64,000 nucleotides of DNA, taken from the NCBI GenBank assembly GCA_900320245.1, contig ONRP01000002.1, positions 1 through 64,000 of the forward strand. Reading direction: 5' to 3'. The position numbers and the translations under genes are program-made. Origin of the DNA: an uncultured Prevotellaceae bacterium (lineage in GTDB: Bacteria > Bacteroidota > Bacteroidia > Bacteroidales > Muribaculaceae). Of this stretch, positions 9,147-18,620 are shown piece by piece. How positions within the stretch are numbered: position 1 is the stretch's first letter; every line of letters starts with the position of its first letter. The notes beneath the pieces were generated by a model. It saw only the letters and a program-made list of their open reading frames with translations. It did not search any database and had not been told where the DNA came from.

Positions 9147-9161
9147 CCGCCTTTTAGGCGG
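9147..9161. other. Small hairpin in the polA to tRNA gap
   Basis: CCGCC TTTTA GGCGG lies 44 bases after the polA stop without a clear T-run. Apart from this and the tRNA promoter I see nothing in 9104-9339. Confidence 0.35.
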
Positions 9162-9290
9162 GAAGTTTAACAAATTTGATTTACAACATTCATTTGATAA
9201 CTTTCCCGCGCGTTAGCACGGTATATCAGTGCGACATACTGCTACAGGGGGCATCTGCCGCATCGTCACATTAAATATTATTGAGAAAAA

Positions 9291-9322
9291 TTGCTCAGAT
9301 TCAAAAAAAAGCAGTACCTTTG
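9291..9322 (+). promoter_or_regulatory. Promoter of the tRNA-Pro gene
   Basis: TTG at 9291-9293, a 21-base spacer and TACCTTTG at 9315-9322, ending 17 bases before the tRNA. This is a textbook Bacteroidetes arrangement. Confidence 0.75.
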
Positions 9323-9339
9323 CACCGCTCTAAGAGTTT

Positions 9340-9413
9340 CGGGGTGTAGCACAGTTGGTTAGCGCGCCACGTTCGGGACGTGGAGGCCGGAAGTTCGAGT
9401 CTTCTCACCCCGA
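9340..9413 (+). tRNA. tRNA-Pro (anticodon CGG)
   Basis: A full cloverleaf of 74 bases. The acceptor CGGGGTG pairs with CACCCCG, the anticodon stem CCACG/CGTGG encloses TTCGGGA (anticodon CGG), and the T-loop is TTCGAGT. CCA is not encoded. Its last 14 bases are part of the 17-bp phage attachment core, so integration restores an intact 3' end and the gene stays functional. Confidence 0.95.
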
Positions 9414-9416
9414 CTC
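9400..9416. other. attL core (17 bp)
   Basis: TCTTCTCACCCCGACTC, identical to 49678-49694. It covers the 3' part of tRNA-Pro, the usual target of tyrosine integrases. Confidence 0.9.
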
Positions 9417-9420
9417 GATG

Positions 9421-9464
9421 TGGTCTAACTTGCAACGAGTTAGCAAGTTAGACCACTTTCTTTT
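9421..9464 (+). terminator. Phage-supplied terminator for the tRNA-Pro transcript
   Basis: TGGTCTAACTTGC (9421-9433) and GCAAGTTAGACCA (9443-9455) form a perfect 13-bp stem with a 9-base loop, followed by CTTTCTTTT. It begins 5 bases inside attL and replaces the host terminator, now at 49703-49741 beyond attR. Confidence 0.85.
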
Positions 9465-9471
9465 AAATAGC

Positions 9472-9522
9472 CGGGACAAAATCGGGACAAACCGTTATTG
9501 GCCCTTTGTCAAACAGGTGGCG
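9472..9522. promoter_or_regulatory. Left integrase arm-type sites
   Basis: Two CGGGACAA copies (9472-9479 and 9483-9490, 11 bases apart), TATTGGCCCTTTGTCA (9496-9511) and ACAGGTGGCG (9513-9522). All recur near attR: 49575-49582 and 49586-49593 with the same 11-base step, 49615-49630, and inverted at 49657-49666. Likely binding sites for integrase and accessory proteins. Confidence 0.7.
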
Positions 9523-9533
9523 TTTCCCAAGAA

Positions 9534-10739
9534 ATGTCGCTAAAAAAAATGTTGACACCAAACAAGCATTCTAAATCCTCTGTACTACCGTACAAGCGCG
9601 GTAACACCGACTATGTAAAGCAATTTACCTTACCAGTTCTTAGGGAAGGAACTGAATGGTATATTGAGTTCTATGCCTTTGACCCAGCCCTTGGGAAGCT
9701 CAGGCGAAAGAAAATCAAGATTAACAGAATCAAGTCGCTCATGAAGCGCCGGGCCTATGCCCGTGATGTGATAGGCCGCTTGACTACCCAGCTGCAGCGA
9801 GGGTGGAATCCATGGATTGCCCAGGACATTGGCGACCTTCACCTGTTCAGCGATGTATGCGACTCCTACGATAGATACATCGAAAAGATGTACTCCAGCG
9901 GAAATTATCGCAAGGAGACCTACGTCGGTTACAAGTCCTACCTGAAGAACCTGAGGGGCTACGTTGAGGAGCACCCTATATATTATATGTATCAGCTGGA
10001 CCGGGCCTATATCGTCGAGTTCCTGGATTACATCTTCATCGAGCGTGACAATGGCGGGCAGACCAGGAACAATTACCTTTCATGGTTGAGTAACTTCTGT
10101 GGATGGGCAGTTGATAAGTGTTACTTAACAACTCGCCCGACGGATGGCATCCCCTACATTGACAAGAAGCACCTGCGCAAGAAGCGCCAGGTGATTCCCA
10201 CCAATGTGGTCAAGCAGATATCGACCTGGTTGAAAGACAATGATCCTTATTTCCTACTTGCTTGCCAGCTGCTATATAACTGCTTCATCAGACCGGTTGA
10301 GATGACCAGGCTTCGGGTGGGCTGGTTCAACATTAAGGCAGGGACCATCACCATCCCTGCAGATGCAGCCAAGAACAGAGAAACCATGGTGGTGACCGTC
10401 CCCAAGAAGGTGATGGCGCATGCCATAGAGCTGGGCACCTTCCACGCTGCCAGTCAAGATTTCCTGTTTTCCATCGACCTCAAGCCAGGCGATCATCAGG
10501 TTGACCCTGTTATCTTCAGGCACCATTGGGCGGTAGTGAGGCGAACTTTGAGCCTGCGCCCGGAATGGCAGTTTTATAGCCTCAAGGACACCGGCATCAC
10601 CGAGATGCTGGACAGGAACATCGCCAGCATTGCGGTGCGGGACCAAGCCAGGCACAGTTCTTTGGCCATCACCGAGGTGTACACGCGCCACCTTCAGCGG
10701 GCCAATGAACAGGTGCTGCAGTGGGAAGGTTCACTCTAG
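9534..10739 (+). CDS. int: Phage tyrosine integrase
   Basis: Site-specific recombinase that inserts and excises the phage at tRNA-Pro. 401 residues from the ATG at 9534; a TTG 36 bases upstream also fits but falls inside the arm-type repeats. The N-terminal half holds an arm/core-binding SAM-like domain. The C-terminal catalytic domain shows CFIRPVEMTRLR (Arg I), AAKNRETM (Lys), FYSLKDTG where most relatives have H-x-L-R, RHSSLAIT (the HxxH/W region) and VYTRHL with the nucleophilic Tyr. Arg II thus appears replaced by Lys, a variant I associate with some Bacteroidetes mobile-element integrases. The 3' end overlaps the convergent tail gene by 9 bases. Confidence 0.92.
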   Translation: MSLKKMLTPNKHSKSSVLPYKRGNTDYVKQFTLPVLREGTEWYIEFYAFDPALGKLRRKKIKINRIKSLMKRRAYARDVIGRLTTQLQRGWNPWIAQDIGDLHLFSDVCDSYDRYIEKMYSSGNYRKETYVGYKSYLKNLRGYVEEHPIYYMYQLDRAYIVEFLDYIFIERDNGGQTRNNYLSWLSNFCGWAVDKCYLTTRPTDGIPYIDKKHLRKKRQVIPTNVVKQISTWLKDNDPYFLLACQLLYNCFIRPVEMTRLRVGWFNIKAGTITIPADAAKNRETMVVTVPKKVMAHAIELGTFHAASQDFLFSIDLKPGDHQVDPVIFRHHWAVVRRTLSLRPEWQFYSLKDTGITEMLDRNIASIAVRDQARHSSLAITEVYTRHLQRANEQVLQWEGSL

Positions 10740-12731
10740 GATGCGATAGAAGGTGCCCTTCTTGAGCTCGCTCATGCCGTTCTCGTTGATGTCCGTCTTG
10801 ATGGAGGCACACAGATACTTGTGGCCACGGATGATGAAGATGGCCCGGACATCGGGCAGATCATCACTCAGGAATGAAAACTCATACTTTTTGCGGTTGT
10901 CAATCTTTATGGTCTGGGCGAGCCGTGCGCCCTGGCCATATTGGTCACTGTTCAATCGCAGGCTGCCATGATGATAAGAGCTCTGCGAATAGAAGCTCTG
11001 ATAATACATCACTTCATTGGCAATCGCAGAAGTCTTCACCTCATACTCATCCAGGAACGGATGTGGCGGTTCGTTCAGCAGGAAGTAGGGTGAATTATAA
11101 ACGGGGTCTTTCAATCCATACCAGAAACCCACCTGCAGCGTGGAATAGTTAGTGCTGCCGTCATTTTCTCCATCCTTTATCTGTCGGAACTTGTTCGACT
11201 GGAGGATTTGGTCTGCTTCGACTTCGCCCTGGTTGTTCGGCGTTTCATGGCCATCATAGCTGCTCTTATATTGTTCACCCGAAGAAGAAGTGTTGTCCAA
11301 CTCTCCAGCCTCAAAGAACACCATCCAACCTTTATCCGTCTGGTCGAGCCAGGCGGGCACAATGCCGATTTCCTCTTTTTCGTCCCAGCGTTCATCGTCA
11401 AAGATGCGGTTGCCGTAGGCGTTAAGCGGCAACAGTCTATAGATGTTGATGTATTTCATCACATCATTGTGCTGGCGCTCGTCATAAAGGTATCTGGCCG
11501 TCACATAAGGGATGAAGTAATTATCAACATCCTTGGCATAGAAAATGATATCTACAGCCTCACCATGGAACCAGGTTCTAGGTTTAGCACCAAGATATTG
11601 TTCCAGCTCAAACAGCGTATTGAACTCCGTCACCCATACCTTGCTCTTGTGGAAGTACCAGTCACAGGAATAGATGTTGGACATATTATGCCCGCCATCG
11701 GCATATCCAATATTTCTTGACCCCCGGTACTGGCTATCGTCCTCCTTGGAGACTGATGCCTGGAACTCATCCACAATCTTATCGATGGCGACAGTGCCTG
11801 CATTGGCAACATTTTCGTTACTCCACGAAAATGATATGGTCTTATCCTTGTGGTTAATGTCAAACTCACAAAGCATCAGTTTCTCCAAGTTTTCAAAGAA
11901 CTCGTTGATGGTCCAATGGGGAAGCGTGTCTTCCCAGCTGCAGCCGCCCCAGGCATAAGGCACAGCATTGAACGAGTAAAGGTTATAGTAGGCGCTCTCC
12001 CTCCAGCCTTCAGCGCTGAAGGAGTACCCCAATGCTTGGCAGACCAGCTCCACAATCTTATAGAGGCGAATCTGACACGAGAGGCCACGCACCACTTCAG
12101 TGTCATCTTCATCCGTCTGTCTGACATGCCATGTCCAGTTACCATAGACATCATAGTCAGCCCTGTTCTGGATGTTGCCACTGGAATTATTGACCCACGG
12201 CAAGGCGATAATATCGCCGGTGCCCCAAGCCATTTCGGGCGAGATATAGACCGAATCAACCGGGGCAGAATCCCCACGAGGCCTGGCACCGCCTGGCCGT
12301 GTCGATGGACGGTCATTGCGGTTATTTCCCCCTCCCTGGGCGTCTGCAATATTGTTAGGCAGCCATGTGGGGATGGCGCCCAGGTCCAGCTCATCGATGT
12401 AGGTGTCATCGAAGGCTGGGTAGAAGTTCTGGTAGGAACGACCTGCAATAAACTGCACCTTGGCCATCGTGTCGGTGATGGAGGTGAGCACGACGGCTCC
12501 CGTCTTGTGCCAATCATCCGCAATGATCTCGGCATCGAAGTAGATGGTTTCGATGTCGGCATCTTTGCGGTTGATATTGCCAAAGATTTCGGCATTGGCC
12601 TTGATGTCGAGCGGCAGTTCAATGTTCATCGTGTAGTCATCACGATCAGCAAACAGCCGATTGTCCGATGTGTACTCAAAACTCGAGCCATGCTTGATGG
12701 CTGCAGGTTTGCCTGATATAAGCAGAATCAT
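10731..12731 (-). CDS. Distal tail / baseplate protein (after the tape measure)
   Basis: 666 residues, no signal peptide, rich in aromatic residues and beta-type sequence, with a disordered Gly/Asn/Arg/Pro stretch near 130-155 (GGGNNRNDRPSTRPGGARPR). I do not recognise a named domain. Its start overlaps the tape-measure stop by 4 bases (ATGA), so the two are translationally coupled. The position directly after the tape measure is where siphoviruses keep the distal tail and tail-associated proteins, and its size fits. It is the last gene of the late transcript and converges on int. Role inferred from position. Confidence 0.7.
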   Translation of the reverse strand: MILLISGKPAAIKHGSSFEYTSDNRLFADRDDYTMNIELPLDIKANAEIFGNINRKDADIETIYFDAEIIADDWHKTGAVVLTSITDTMAKVQFIAGRSYQNFYPAFDDTYIDELDLGAIPTWLPNNIADAQGGGNNRNDRPSTRPGGARPRGDSAPVDSVYISPEMAWGTGDIIALPWVNNSSGNIQNRADYDVYGNWTWHVRQTDEDDTEVVRGLSCQIRLYKIVELVCQALGYSFSAEGWRESAYYNLYSFNAVPYAWGGCSWEDTLPHWTINEFFENLEKLMLCEFDINHKDKTISFSWSNENVANAGTVAIDKIVDEFQASVSKEDDSQYRGSRNIGYADGGHNMSNIYSCDWYFHKSKVWVTEFNTLFELEQYLGAKPRTWFHGEAVDIIFYAKDVDNYFIPYVTARYLYDERQHNDVMKYINIYRLLPLNAYGNRIFDDERWDEKEEIGIVPAWLDQTDKGWMVFFEAGELDNTSSSGEQYKSSYDGHETPNNQGEVEADQILQSNKFRQIKDGENDGSTNYSTLQVGFWYGLKDPVYNSPYFLLNEPPHPFLDEYEVKTSAIANEVMYYQSFYSQSSYHHGSLRLNSDQYGQGARLAQTIKIDNRKKYEFSFLSDDLPDVRAIFIIRGHKYLCASIKTDINENGMSELKKGTFYRILE

Positions 12732-15700
12732 CTCCTTTTGGATTTAGGAAGTGTATTGTTCTGAAGTCTCTGATATTCGTCTTGGGCCTGCTTGATGCCA
12801 GTGTCGCCGGTCACGGTGTTGACGGTGACGAATGGCTCATCAAGCCGGTCACCCAAGCGTTCCATCGTGTCACCATAGCGGGACATGACGGCCACCATGG
12901 CGACCATGGTGCGCTCCATCGATCCGTCGGCAGCTGCGCCAGCGAGTACAGATGGAGCGGTGACGGTTCTCGACACATCGGCGGCACCAAGTCGCCCGAT
13001 GGTGTTATTACGCTGTGCAGCATCCAGGGCGTCAATGGCAGCACGGGTTTGCGGATTCTTCAGCAGTTTCTGTGATGCCACCCACTCACCGGCATGAACC
13101 ACACCAACAGGCTCATCAACTGCACCAGCTGGAGTAAAACCGCCCTTCGAGTAACCTGTAGCCAGTGAAGCGGCCTGTTGTTTCTTGATGGCAGCGATTT
13201 GGATTCCACCGGCTGCGACAGCCATGGCTGCAGCGATAGGGCCAAGAATCCAGCTGACCTTGGATGCAGAAGCATAGGCATTGATGGCAGCAAGGGCCGT
13301 TTCGGCAACAGCGGAAATTACCTGTTGAGCGAATTGGCGCTTGGATGCCTCAGCCTTGAGCTTTGCTTCATCCTTCTGTTTCTTGCGCTCCAGCTGCTTC
13401 ACCTTGTAGGCATTACCTTCGGCCATCGAAATCTCACGCTCATAGTATTTCTGCAGTCGAGCCAGGCGAAGCTCGTTCTCAGCATCGGCCAACTGACCGA
13501 GCGCCGAGAAGGTTGCAGCGACTGTTGAATACATTGCCTTGATGCCTTCACCATACTTGGACCAGGTTCCCTCTCCAAAAATCTTATCCATCAACCTGCC
13601 AATCCAATCTTCAAGCGAATTGCCAAGCTCTTGCCCCATCTCCTTCACGGGCTCGTGAAGTTTCTTCAGTGCATTCTCGTATTGGGATGTGAGTTGCGAT
13701 ATTTTAGAGGCTTTTTGGTCTGGGCTCAGACTTTCATCCATCTCAATCAAAGCCAGCTTTGATTTGTATGCAGCCTCAAGCAGTGCTTCAGTTTCTTTGA
13801 TAATCCTTGCACGCTTTTCCTCTTGAGAGACTGCATATTCTTCCCAAGCATCCTCAAGTTTCTTTTGATGTTCTTTTTCCTTTTGCTCAAACTCTTGTTG
13901 GCGTTTCAGCTGGTCGGCAACAAGGCGTTCACGGTATGCCGTTTCAGCCTTTGCTCTTTCCTCGGTACCCTCTTTGGTAATGTGGGCAAGAGCTCTCATG
14001 TGTGCCATCTCAACATTCTCCATCTGCATGTTATATGACTCAGTGGAGATGCGTTTCTGCAGATAGTCATCCTGGATTTGCCGTTTAAGGTCGGCATAAG
14101 CCTGGTTTTCCTCCTCGATGGTCCATTTGTCATATTGCTCTTGCTGCTTCTTCAGCGCTTCCAAATATTCGGCTTTTATTTGGACTTCTTCATTGCCAGT
14201 GAGATCAGTATGAAGAAGGCGTTTAGCATGATATTGGCTTTCAATCTCCAACATCATATCCGTATATTCTTCATAATCCCTTTTACCTGTTAGCCAAGCA
14301 ATCTTGTTGAGCGCTATTTCACGCTCGCGCCAAGCCTTTTCAGCAGCGAATTTATCGGGCTTGGCATGGCTACCATGACTTCCACCAGAGCCTGAACCGC
14401 TGCCGGATGGTGTATATCCACCACCTCCTCCTCCACCATCTTCTGTTGCATCGACAATGACCAAATCCTCGTTTTTGGAGTATTCCATCAATTTGTCGAT
14501 TCTTTGCTTGAGCAGTTTCCTCTTTTGTTTCTTGTCATAGGCAATACCAGGCATCACTGTTATTTCGCCCTGCGCATTTATTGAATAGCCATAGGCATGA
14601 GCAACAGCTTCTTTGTTTTGTCTTGATTGGCCTTTAGTTGACCAGCCTACCCTTTCGCGTTCCGCATCCTCAGCTTCATAAATTTCACGCTTTAGCTTTT
14701 CATCTTCTCGGATGAGCCTTTCATATTCCTCACGATTTGCCTCCAGTCGTATCTTCTTTTCAAGAGAGAGAAGATAATCGTCAAGCGCTCTTTTATTCTC
14801 TCGGTACTTGCCTGTTTCTGCATCAAGGCTAGCGCAATAGCCGGGGATTTTAGCGTTGAGAATATCGATTGCCTTCTGTCGTTTTTCCATAGAAACAGTC
14901 TCGTCTCTTGCTACAGCCACCAGCTGATTGATTTTCCCTTTCTCTGCATCCAACTTTTCCATGTGGTCCTGCCTGGCTTTTGCAAGTTCTTTGTCCATTT
15001 CGGCCATTTCCTTTTGAGCCTTTGTGGCTTCTCTGGTTCTCTTTGCAAAAGCGATAAGACCAACGACAACGGCAGTGATTGCTGCTGCGGCAAGTCCCCA
15101 TGGATTCATCTTCATCGTTGCATTCAACAACTTTTGGGCAGCAGTGGCCCTAGTAATGTTTCCAGTAAGTTTATTGTATGCAACGGAACAGAGCAATACA
15201 GTCACCTTGTGCGCCTTCATCAAAGCATCTTTCGTCACCAGCAAAGCATAATGAACATTATCAATCATGTTTGCCGCATGAACAGCGACTTTGTATGCAA
15301 CAATAGCAGCGGTAACGGTGATGATAGCACCTTTGTATTTAATAATAAAGTCTACAGTGACGGCTAACACTCTCATCATCGCGCTGGAGCCAGTAATGGC
15401 GTATCGCATAGCAGGAGCCAGTTTTTCGCCAAGGGCAACTGCCATTTCGTTGAAGTTCTTTTTGGCCTTTTCAAGTCCGGCCTGAACGGTGTTGTTCTGA
15501 ACATTGAACTCCTTATCGATGGACACAGCCTCCTCAAAAGCCTGGTTTGCCACAAGCTGCTGAGACTTCACTTCATCGATATGGCTGGCCAGAGTAGAGA
15601 GGGCAGCGACAGCGCGGGCGCCGTTCTCGCCCATATCCTTGAACATCGGCGAAAGCACATCCATTCCACCAGCCTTGTTCAGCGCTTCCAGAAACTGGAT

Positions 15701-16819
15701 GAGCGCAGCGTTGGCATCCTGTTTCAACAGGTCAGCAAAGGCCTTGACATCGAGCCCAGCGACCTTGGCATATTTCGCCGGATCCTGATACAGGCGAACA
15801 ATCACCTGGGACAGCGCGGTGGCCGATGCCTCAACCTTCTGGTTGTAGGTATCGAGCACGGCACCAATACCCATAATCTGCTGTGTGGTCATGCCTGCTT
15901 GAGCACCGACACCGCCAAGGCGGCTGGCAAACTCAGCAAGATAAGGAGCAGATGCCGTACAGTTCTGGGATAGCTCGTTGATAACCGAACCGACGGACAG
16001 CAGCGACTGTTCAACGCCCAGTCGCTCCCGATCGCCAAAGATGGTGGTCAGTTTAGACAGAGTTAGTGTGGCACCTTCACCCAGGTCATCAAGGGCGACG
16101 TTAATCTTATCAGCAGCACGCACGAAGCCCATCACATCCTCTTGGGACTGCATACCCAAACGGCCAGCCTCCTGGGCGAGTTTATTCAGTTCCTCTCGAC
16201 TGGTGCGAGTGTCCATCTTCTTGAATTCATCATTCAATGAGGCCACTTCATCAGCAGACATGCCAGTGAACTTGCGGACATTGGCCATCTCTTGGTCCAT
16301 CTCGGCAAAAGCCTCTACAGATTGGCGTGCAGCCATAGTGAGGCCAGTAAAAGCAGCTACAGCGCTGGCTATGGACATGCCCCACTTGTTGATGGTGCTA
16401 TTGAGACGGCCAATAATCGAGTCGTGCTCACGCATCTCTTTGTTGACCTTATCCAGCTCGCTGCGAACAGTACGGATTTTTTTGGTCTGCTCATCCCAAG
16501 CCTTGGAGCCTCGCTCGATGTTCTTCAAGTCCTTCTCGAGACGGCGCAATGTCTCACGCAGTTCCTTGGGCGTGGCCTTATCGAGACGTTTCAGCGTCTG
16601 CTCAACATTGACCATATCGTTTTGCATGGTGCGAATTTCTCGATTAGTGGCCTTGAGATCTTTGGTCAGCTTATTAGCCAGCTTATCGTTGCCCTCCTTA
16701 TAGGCTTTTGCGATGGCATCGCGGAAGTCATCGGCACGTTGTTTGAGTCGCTGAAGTTGTTGGCCAGCGTTGCCGTTCACATCAATCTCGGCAACAGCTC
16801 TAGTTCTTATGTCACTCAT
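12728..16819 (-). CDS. Tail tape-measure protein
   Basis: 1363 residues. The protein sets tail length and helps DNA pass into the host. The N-terminal 130 residues are a charged coiled coil. Residues about 150-430 match the TP901-type tape-measure core (MDQEMANVRKFTGMSADEVA, EAGRLGMQSQEDVMGFVRAA, then ATALSQVIVRLYQDPAKYAK). Hydrophobic segments follow (AIITVTAAIVAYKVAV, AAAITAVVVGLIAF), then a second long coiled coil (about 820-1170) and a small hydrophobic region (ILGPIAAAMAVAAGGIQIAA). A Gly/Ser linker near residue 785 separates the halves. It has its own promoter (16841-16848), after a terminator-like hairpin. Confidence 0.93.
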   Translation of the reverse strand: MSDIRTRAVAEIDVNGNAGQQLQRLKQRADDFRDAIAKAYKEGNDKLANKLTKDLKATNREIRTMQNDMVNVEQTLKRLDKATPKELRETLRRLEKDLKNIERGSKAWDEQTKKIRTVRSELDKVNKEMREHDSIIGRLNSTINKWGMSIASAVAAFTGLTMAARQSVEAFAEMDQEMANVRKFTGMSADEVASLNDEFKKMDTRTSREELNKLAQEAGRLGMQSQEDVMGFVRAADKINVALDDLGEGATLTLSKLTTIFGDRERLGVEQSLLSVGSVINELSQNCTASAPYLAEFASRLGGVGAQAGMTTQQIMGIGAVLDTYNQKVEASATALSQVIVRLYQDPAKYAKVAGLDVKAFADLLKQDANAALIQFLEALNKAGGMDVLSPMFKDMGENGARAVAALSTLASHIDEVKSQQLVANQAFEEAVSIDKEFNVQNNTVQAGLEKAKKNFNEMAVALGEKLAPAMRYAITGSSAMMRVLAVTVDFIIKYKGAIITVTAAIVAYKVAVHAANMIDNVHYALLVTKDALMKAHKVTVLLCSVAYNKLTGNITRATAAQKLLNATMKMNPWGLAAAAITAVVVGLIAFAKRTREATKAQKEMAEMDKELAKARQDHMEKLDAEKGKINQLVAVARDETVSMEKRQKAIDILNAKIPGYCASLDAETGKYRENKRALDDYLLSLEKKIRLEANREEYERLIREDEKLKREIYEAEDAERERVGWSTKGQSRQNKEAVAHAYGYSINAQGEITVMPGIAYDKKQKRKLLKQRIDKLMEYSKNEDLVIVDATEDGGGGGGGYTPSGSGSGSGGSHGSHAKPDKFAAEKAWREREIALNKIAWLTGKRDYEEYTDMMLEIESQYHAKRLLHTDLTGNEEVQIKAEYLEALKKQQEQYDKWTIEEENQAYADLKRQIQDDYLQKRISTESYNMQMENVEMAHMRALAHITKEGTEERAKAETAYRERLVADQLKRQQEFEQKEKEHQKKLEDAWEEYAVSQEEKRARIIKETEALLEAAYKSKLALIEMDESLSPDQKASKISQLTSQYENALKKLHEPVKEMGQELGNSLEDWIGRLMDKIFGEGTWSKYGEGIKAMYSTVAATFSALGQLADAENELRLARLQKYYEREISMAEGNAYKVKQLERKKQKDEAKLKAEASKRQFAQQVISAVAETALAAINAYASASKVSWILGPIAAAMAVAAGGIQIAAIKKQQAASLATGYSKGGFTPAGAVDEPVGVVHAGEWVASQKLLKNPQTRAAIDALDAAQRNNTIGRLGAADVSRTVTAPSVLAGAAADGSMERTMVAMVAVMSRYGDTMERLGDRLDEPFVTVNTVTGDTGIKQAQDEYQRLQNNTLPKSKRR

Positions 16820-16840
16820 ATCTCAGTCATTTGTTTTTGA

Positions 16841-16848
16841 CAAAGATA
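16841..16848 (-). promoter_or_regulatory. -7 box of a promoter for the tape-measure transcript
   Basis: TATCTTTG on the - strand (CAAAGATA on +), 22 bases before the tape-measure ATG, with a TTGC about 17 bases further up. It sits directly downstream of the hairpin at 16875-16898. Confidence 0.55.
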
Positions 16849-16866
16849 AATGACCAAGTTATGAGC

Positions 16867-16898
16867 AAAAAAGACAGGCGACGCTCACGCGCAGCCTG
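16867..16898 (-). terminator. Terminator between tail-completion genes and the tape measure
   Basis: On the - strand CAGGCTGCGC and GCGTCGCCTG form a 10-bp stem (one mismatch, one wobble) with a GTGA tetraloop, followed by TCTTTTTT. It would stop or attenuate the upstream late transcript before the tape-measure promoter. Confidence 0.7.
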
Positions 16899-16938
16899 AC
16901 CCACCAAAAATTTATGTCATTCCAAATCACATTGTCAT

Positions 16939-17388
16939 TTAATGCGTCTGATAGTACCGGCTATTCCGGCGCATCTTGTCACTGTCGAGTGCGTCGCTCA
17001 CCGCTCCCAGGAACTCACGTCCTACCGACTCAGCCATGAAGTCCTTCAGGTTCATGAAAGAGGCGTAGAACTTGCGGGAAAACCATGGGTGCTTTTGGCG
17101 CACCTTGTCTCGCCCGATGTCACCAGGATTGCCCCGGGGCGTTTCTCGGCCAGTGCCATAGTTTTGCCAAAGACCATATTCCAGGAAGGACTGCCCGAGG
17201 GTGATAGCCGTTATTTTGTCGTTCTTATCGCAGCGGATTCCTATGGGAGACTCAAGCAGAGCGCCGGTGTCGATCACGCCGAGCAGTGTAATCTGCTCTT
17301 TCCAGATCTTCACCATCGTATCGTTGAACGCATTGATGTATTTCTCGCGTTCAAGAAGCGCCTGTTGCTCTGTCAGTCGTTCAGCCAT
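16939..17388 (-). CDS. Head-tail connector / tail-completion protein (HK97 gp10-like)
   Basis: 149 residues. FNDTMVKIWKEQITLLGVID, DTGALLESP, YGLWQNYGTGRE and the late FYASFMNLKDFM resemble the gp10-type tail-completion family: a helical start, an S/T-G-x-L segment and a G-T-G-x-x loop. These proteins sit at the head-tail junction. Gene order (connector, 169-residue protein, 250-residue protein, then tape measure in transcription) fits. It overlaps the preceding gene by 16 bases. Confidence 0.6.
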   Translation of the reverse strand: MAERLTEQQALLEREKYINAFNDTMVKIWKEQITLLGVIDTGALLESPIGIRCDKNDKITAITLGQSFLEYGLWQNYGTGRETPRGNPGDIGRDKVRQKHPWFSRKFYASFMNLKDFMAESVGREFLGAVSDALDSDKMRRNSRYYQTH

Positions 17389-17882
17389 TCCTCAGGGCGA
17401 TAGACCAGGTTGGTATATACGTCGAAGGCCACCTGGAAGTAAGCGCAGGCGCAGCCCATGGCGAAGTACTGTTCAATCTCCTGGAAGGAGACGCGCGGGT
17501 CAAGATAGAGGATGCCTTGCTCAATCTTGGTGCGTTCCTTGAACAATACCGACATCATCTGCCGGAACAGTTCCCGCATCTCATCCATGCACGCCTGTCG
17601 GGCCTTCATGTCATTGATAGCATGACGCTTCATCATGAAGACCGTCTTCACGCGCCTGGTGTGCGGTGTGTTGTTCATTTCGGTATAGCCGGGGGAAATC
17701 TCGCTGATGCAGACAGCAGCAGTCACCGTTCTTGCCTGCTCGATATATTCCTCCAGCCCAGCAAGTCCGCTCACCATAGCGAAGCGGTAGCCCTTTTCAC
17801 GGGCCAGCTTGTTGCGATGCAGCAGGTCACGGAAGTAGGCCGTTGCATCCCAATTATAGTTTTTATCAAGAAGATTTGCCAT
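17373..17882 (-). CDS. Phage connector/tail protein of unknown family
   Basis: 169 residues from the ATG at 17882; a longer in-frame start exists 27 bases upstream, but this ATG gives a 17-base overlap with the preceding gene, typical of this operon. Mostly helical, with YNWDATAYFRDLLHRNKLAR at the start. I do not recognise a domain. Its place between the 250-residue protein and the gp10-like protein points to head-tail joining or the tail terminator. Confidence 0.6.
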   Translation of the reverse strand: MANLLDKNYNWDATAYFRDLLHRNKLAREKGYRFAMVSGLAGLEEYIEQARTVTAAVCISEISPGYTEMNNTPHTRRVKTVFMMKRHAINDMKARQACMDEMRELFRQMMSVLFKERTKIEQGILYLDPRVSFQEIEQYFAMGCACAYFQVAFDVYTNLVYRPEEWLND

Positions 17883-18618
17883 ATTTCCTTTGCCATTCTT
17901 CGGCCTCACGGGCCAGTGCGTCTAACTCAGTCAGTGCCCTCCATGTATCCATGGCCAGCACTTCTTTTTCCTTGGTGATGTCGCCCTTGGTCAGTGCCCT
18001 GATCTGGGCGTTCATGGATTCCTGCAGCTGGGCACCGATGGACTTGGCGTTACCAAGCAGGTTGCCATCCTTCGGCGCCGATGCCGGAACAAAGAAGTTG
18101 GGGAACTGTTTGGCGAAAAACGCCTTCAGCGATGTCCACCAAAAGAAAATGTTCATCTTCTCAGCCTGGCCGAACATCAGTTCCTCACCATCATACAGCA
18201 GCCGTCCCATCTCATTGAGCAGGTCATGGCGCGTCGTGTTGAGAAATCCCTGGTACAGGTTTTCGAGCGTCAGATAATCCTCGAAGGGCACGCCATTCAT
18301 CACCGCATCCACAGCCTCATGTTTCTTGATGACCGAGATGCGGACAGGCTTGGGTGATACATCCTCCAGCCACTTCAGCGAGGAGATGGCTGCAGCGATG
18401 TGCTCCACGTCGGTGTAGAATTCGGCCTTGCCCTGCTTGATGAGGTAGCCGTCGCCATAGCGACACACCACGCCAAGATGCCCCCAGCGGAACAGGCAGA
18501 GCGTGCGGATCTGTGCACCGCTCAGGTTGTCGGCTATCAAGCCATAGACGTAGTAGAGCTGCTGGTCGTCCAGTTCGCTCCACGACTTGGGCATATTGAG
18601 GTGGATAACGGGAACCAT
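17866..18618 (-). CDS. Late phage protein, possible tail assembly component
   Basis: 250 residues, soluble, helical, starting MVPVIHLNMPKSWSELDDQQ. The N-terminal half reads like a small recognisable unit in Bacteroidetes phages (PKSWSELDDQQLYYVYGLIA), but I cannot give it a family name. The C-terminus is a charged helix ending in LAREAEEWQRKYGKSS. It lies three genes before the tape measure, where many siphoviruses keep tail chaperones, so an assembly role is possible but unproven. Confidence 0.55.
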   Translation of the reverse strand: MVPVIHLNMPKSWSELDDQQLYYVYGLIADNLSGAQIRTLCLFRWGHLGVVCRYGDGYLIKQGKAEFYTDVEHIAAAISSLKWLEDVSPKPVRISVIKKHEAVDAVMNGVPFEDYLTLENLYQGFLNTTRHDLLNEMGRLLYDGEELMFGQAEKMNIFFWWTSLKAFFAKQFPNFFVPASAPKDGNLLGNAKSIGAQLQESMNAQIRALTKGDITKEKEVLAMDTWRALTELDALAREAEEWQRKYGKSS

Positions 18619-18620
18619 GA

